Program-made: the position numbers and the translations under genes
Shown here: positions 61,619-64,000 of the stretch, piece after piece
Position numbering within the stretch: position 1 is the stretch's first letter
How the letters are laid out: the number at the start of each line of letters is the position of its first letter
The notes under the pieces: generated by a model
Told to the model about the DNA's origin: nothing
Databases searched by the model: none
The model's input: the letters and a program-made list of their open reading frames with translations, nothing else
NCBI GenBank assembly: GCA_032681305.1
Contig: CP136340.1
Location: forward strand, 186,001-250,000
DNA: 64,000 nucleotides
Direction: 5' to 3'
Origin: HIMB114 sp008638005
Lineage (GTDB): Bacteria; Pseudomonadota; Alphaproteobacteria; Pelagibacterales; Pelagibacteraceae

Positions 61619-62898
61619 CCTACCGCTTGACCTACGCTGAATATCGGTAAATATAAAGCGACCATCAACAATCCAATAATTGCACCAATAACAACAATCA
61701 TTAAGGGCTCAATGATTGATGATAAGGCTGCAACCACACCATCAAATTCTTCTTCGTAATAAACTGCGATCGATTTAAACATCTCTTCCATATTACCCGT
61801 TTTTTCTCCAACTGCTGTTAGTTGAGAAAGTGCTAAAGGAAAGACGTGAGTTTCTTGTTTTAAAAGTTCGGATAATGTTTGTCCGGTTACAATTTTTTTT
61901 GATACTCTTTCAATTGCATAAGCAAAGACTAAATTTGTTGTAACTGTTTTTGCTATTCGCAATGTTTCGATAATACTAACCCCTGCTCGTGTTAAATTTT
62001 CCATAATCATACACATTCTAGAAACAGTAGATTTAATTATTAAATCTCCAAAAAGTGGGAACTTTAAAAAACGTCTGTGCATCATGTGCCTAAAACCTTC
62101 TATATTGTTGTACATAAATTTATAAATAAATCTTACGACAAAAATTGTTATTGCAATTCTCATTAAGTTTTCCCCATCTGCAATAAATCGACTGGCATTA
62201 ACAATAATTAATGTTGGTCCAGGAAGTTTAACGCCCATATTTGCATACATTTTTTCAAATACAGGGACTACTTTCCATAACATGAAAATCGTAATGACTG
62301 TTGCCACAGTCATCAACATAATTGGATAAAACAAGGCGCTTTTAATCCCAGCTTTGATCTTTTGGTTTTTCTCTAAAAGTTCGACGAGTTTAATTAAAAA
62401 TTCATCAAGTTTACCACTGGCTTCTCCAGCAGAAATCATATTGATATAAATATTATCAAATATTTTTGGGTGCTTTTTAAAAGAGTCTGTCAGGTTCATA
62501 CCTGAATTTAAATCTTTAACAATTCGGTTTGCTGTCATTTTCATTTTCATATGAGCAGTTTGGTCTCTAATCATCATGATTGACTCTAAAATTGGCAAAC
62601 CAGCTTTAATCATTGTTGAAACTTTTTTAGTAAATTGAAGTAACTCTTTTGGAGGTACGCTCGCCCAAGGTCCAAAGTTTAAATAAATTTGACCACCTTT
62701 AAAAATAATTGGAGCATTACTTTCAGGAATGTCAGCAATTTCTTGCCCTTGTTTTTTTTGAGCTGTTGCTTTTTTTATACCTGTTACAATTATTTTTTTT
62801 TGTCGAAGAGACATTGCTGCTGCTTTTGGATCTGCAGCATTAATTTCACCATTAACTCTTTTTCCAGCTTGAACGCCTGAGTATGCAAAAGTAGCCAT
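61615..62898 (-). CDS. pilC: Type IV pilus inner-membrane platform protein PilC
   Basis: PilC is the inner-membrane platform on which pilin subunits are added and removed. The 427-residue protein has an N-terminal cytoplasmic lead with FAYSGVQAGKRVNGEI, two GspF domains (for example FTKKVSTMIKAGLPILESI and the repeat around FPLALSQLTAVGEKTG), and three membrane helices. It is closer to PilC than to GspF by context. It lies 3 bases downstream of pilB. Confidence 0.94.
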   Translation of the reverse strand: MATFAYSGVQAGKRVNGEINAADPKAAAMSLRQKKIIVTGIKKATAQKKQGQEIADIPESNAPIIFKGGQIYLNFGPWASVPPKELLQFTKKVSTMIKAGLPILESIMMIRDQTAHMKMKMTANRIVKDLNSGMNLTDSFKKHPKIFDNIYINMISAGEASGKLDEFLIKLVELLEKNQKIKAGIKSALFYPIMLMTVATVITIFMLWKVVPVFEKMYANMGVKLPGPTLIIVNASRFIADGENLMRIAITIFVVRFIYKFMYNNIEGFRHMMHRRFLKFPLFGDLIIKSTVSRMCMIMENLTRAGVSIIETLRIAKTVTTNLVFAYAIERVSKKIVTGQTLSELLKQETHVFPLALSQLTAVGEKTGNMEEMFKSIAVYYEEEFDGVVAALSSIIEPLMIVVIGAIIGLLMVALYLPIFSVGQAVG

Positions 62899-62901
62899 AT
62901 A

Positions 62902-64000
62902 TTATGTGACTAGTATCCTTGAGTATTCATGAATATCAATAACGCCACTTTTAATAAAGTTACGTCCAATGTCTTGCATAGTTTTAAAGCCACCTTTTTT
63001 TGCAACCTCTAACAATTCATCCCCTCTTGCATCTCTTAATATTGCAGACTCTAGTTCAGGTGTCTTTTTTAAAACTTCATAAATACCCTGTCTTCCTTTG
63101 TAACCAGTATTTCCGCACTGATCACATCCCCCACCTTTTTTTGCTTTAAAAGATGATAACTCTTCTTGCTTAAACCCTAACTTTAATAAACTTGGTTCTG
63201 TTGCCTGTTCATCATCAACTAAACAATTTTGACATGTTTTCCTTGCAAGCCTTTGTGCTACAATTAATGTTAAAGCAGACGCGACCATAAAATTTGGTAC
63301 ACCCATGTTCGTTAATCTCACAACTGTTGAAACTGCATCATTGGTGTGAAGTGTGCTTAACAATAAGTGACCAGTAAGCGCTGCTTTAATTGCAATATTT
63401 ACAGTGTTCTTATCCCTAATCTCTCCAACGAGTATCACTTCTGGATCTTGTCTTAAAAATGATTTTAATATGTTTTCAAAAGTTAAACCAATCTCTTCAT
63501 TCGCTTGGACTTGACCCACTCCTTTTAAATAAAATTCAACAGGATCTTCTGCAGTCATAATATTTTTTCCAGGACTATTAATTTTTTTTATACATCCATA
63601 TAGCGTTGTACTTTTTCCGCTTCCAGTAGGGCCAGTTACAAGAACCATTCCTTGTGGCGCTGTAATAGCTGTGACTAAATTTTTATAATCCTCAGGATCC
63701 AAACCAATTTGCTCTAAACCAAGATCAGGACCAGCTGCAAGTAAACGCATAACAACTCTTTCACCCTCTTTTGCTGGAAGGCAAGAAAACCTGACATCTA
63801 TATCTTCGTCATCAGCACTTTTAGGTTTTGGATTTTTAAACTGTAATTTTCCATCCTGAGGCAAACGTCTCTCAGAAATATCGCATCCTGCCATTATTTT
63901 TAAACGAGTGATAATTGCATTATAATTTTCCATTAAAAAATTTGTAAACTGAGATTGTTCTTGAAGAACTCCATCTTTTCTAAAACGTAATCTTGCTTCT
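62902..64000 (-). CDS. pilB: Type IV pilus assembly ATPase PilB (partial, N-terminus off the window)
   Basis: PilB is the hexameric ATPase that drives pilus extension. The visible 366 codons run from EARLRFRKDGVL, the end of the N2 domain, to the stop. An internal ATG at 63933 is not the start, as homology continues upstream to the window edge. The catalytic domain has Walker A GPTGSGKSTTLYG, the Walker B region VILVGEIRDKNT and the His box LLLSTLHTNDAVST. The tetracysteine zinc motif is present as CQNC and CDQCG. A retraction ATPase (PilT) is not visible here. Confidence 0.94.
   Translation of the reverse strand, partial: EARLRFRKDGVLQEQSQFTNFLMENYNAIITRLKIMAGCDISERRLPQDGKLQFKNPKPKSADDEDIDVRFSCLPAKEGERVVMRLLAAGPDLGLEQIGLDPEDYKNLVTAITAPQGMVLVTGPTGSGKSTTLYGCIKKINSPGKNIMTAEDPVEFYLKGVGQVQANEEIGLTFENILKSFLRQDPEVILVGEIRDKNTVNIAIKAALTGHLLLSTLHTNDAVSTVVRLTNMGVPNFMVASALTLIVAQRLARKTCQNCLVDDEQATEPSLLKLGFKQEELSSFKAKKGGGCDQCGNTGYKGRQGIYEVLKKTPELESAILRDARGDELLEVAKKGGFKTMQDIGRNFIKSGVIDIHEYSRILVT

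Noticed and set aside
63933..63933. ATG as the start of pilB
   Set aside because: The frame continues upstream with EARLRFRKDGVL, a conserved PilB segment, so this Met is internal.
36875..64000. A type II secretion system rather than type IV pili
   Set aside because: The multiple long pilins, FimT/PilV/PilW/PilX-like set and PilO-like protein fit pili; no GspD, GspC or GspL is present. Not fully excluded, because the locus continues past the window.
1..64000. CRISPR array, insertion sequence, prophage or rRNA/tRNA gene
   Set aside because: No spaced repeats, transposase, integrase, phage protein or stable RNA pattern was found; gaps are too short for most of these.

Overview
The window is strongly AT-rich, extremely compact and carries an alphaproteobacterial gene set. 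The rpsB-tsf-frr-uppS-cdsA-dxr block, short CdsA and ProRS, the RNase J-CoaX-BirA-NuoN-to-NuoA order and very short intergenic gaps all point to a streamlined marine alphaproteobacterium of the SAR11/Pelagibacterales type or a close AT-rich relative. This assignment is inferred from gene order and composition only. No rRNA, tRNA, CRISPR array, insertion sequence or prophage gene was seen. No gene-free stretch exceeds about 165 bases.

Region 1 (1-31281, all minus strand) is a housekeeping block read right to left: a rhodanese, lnt and gpsA-like genes, the complete 14-subunit complex I operon nuoA-N (27.9-14.5 kb), birA, coaX, RNase J, a DUF1467 membrane protein, proS, lolC, lolD, dnaE, then rpsB, tsf, frr, uppS, cdsA and the 5' part of dxr. 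The rpsB leader can form a hairpin domain plus a pseudoknot reaching the ribosome-binding site. pyrH is absent from its usual place between tsf and frr.

Region 2 (31461-36822, plus strand) is an envelope cassette: a small Cys-rich coiled-coil protein, a MoxR ATPase, a DUF58 protein, a membrane transglutaminase and an O-antigen-ligase-like protein. It ends at a strong bidirectional hairpin terminator.

Region 3 (36875-64000) is a type IV pilus island with genes on both strands. It holds seven paralogous major-type pilins, four minor pilins (FimT-, PilV-, PilW- and PilX-like, the last with a LamG/concanavalin-like domain), PilC, the C-terminal part of PilB, a prepilin peptidase and a PilO-like protein. 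Between these lie signalling and polarity genes: a STAS antagonist, a response regulator-PP2C phosphatase, a Cache-type hybrid histidine kinase coupled to a DUF3047 protein, a single-domain response regulator coupled to a 57-aa membrane protein, and a PopZ-like coiled-coil protein. A CbbX-type AAA ATPase, a TPR-glycosyltransferase, a secreted zinc metallopeptidase and an outer-membrane barrel are also present.

The working model, which is inference, is a pilus with several interchangeable pilins and a lectin-like tip. Its expression or activity would be set by a kinase/phosphatase partner-switching circuit and its position by a polar scaffold. Several pilin genes are directly co-oriented with, and probably co-transcribed with, these regulators.
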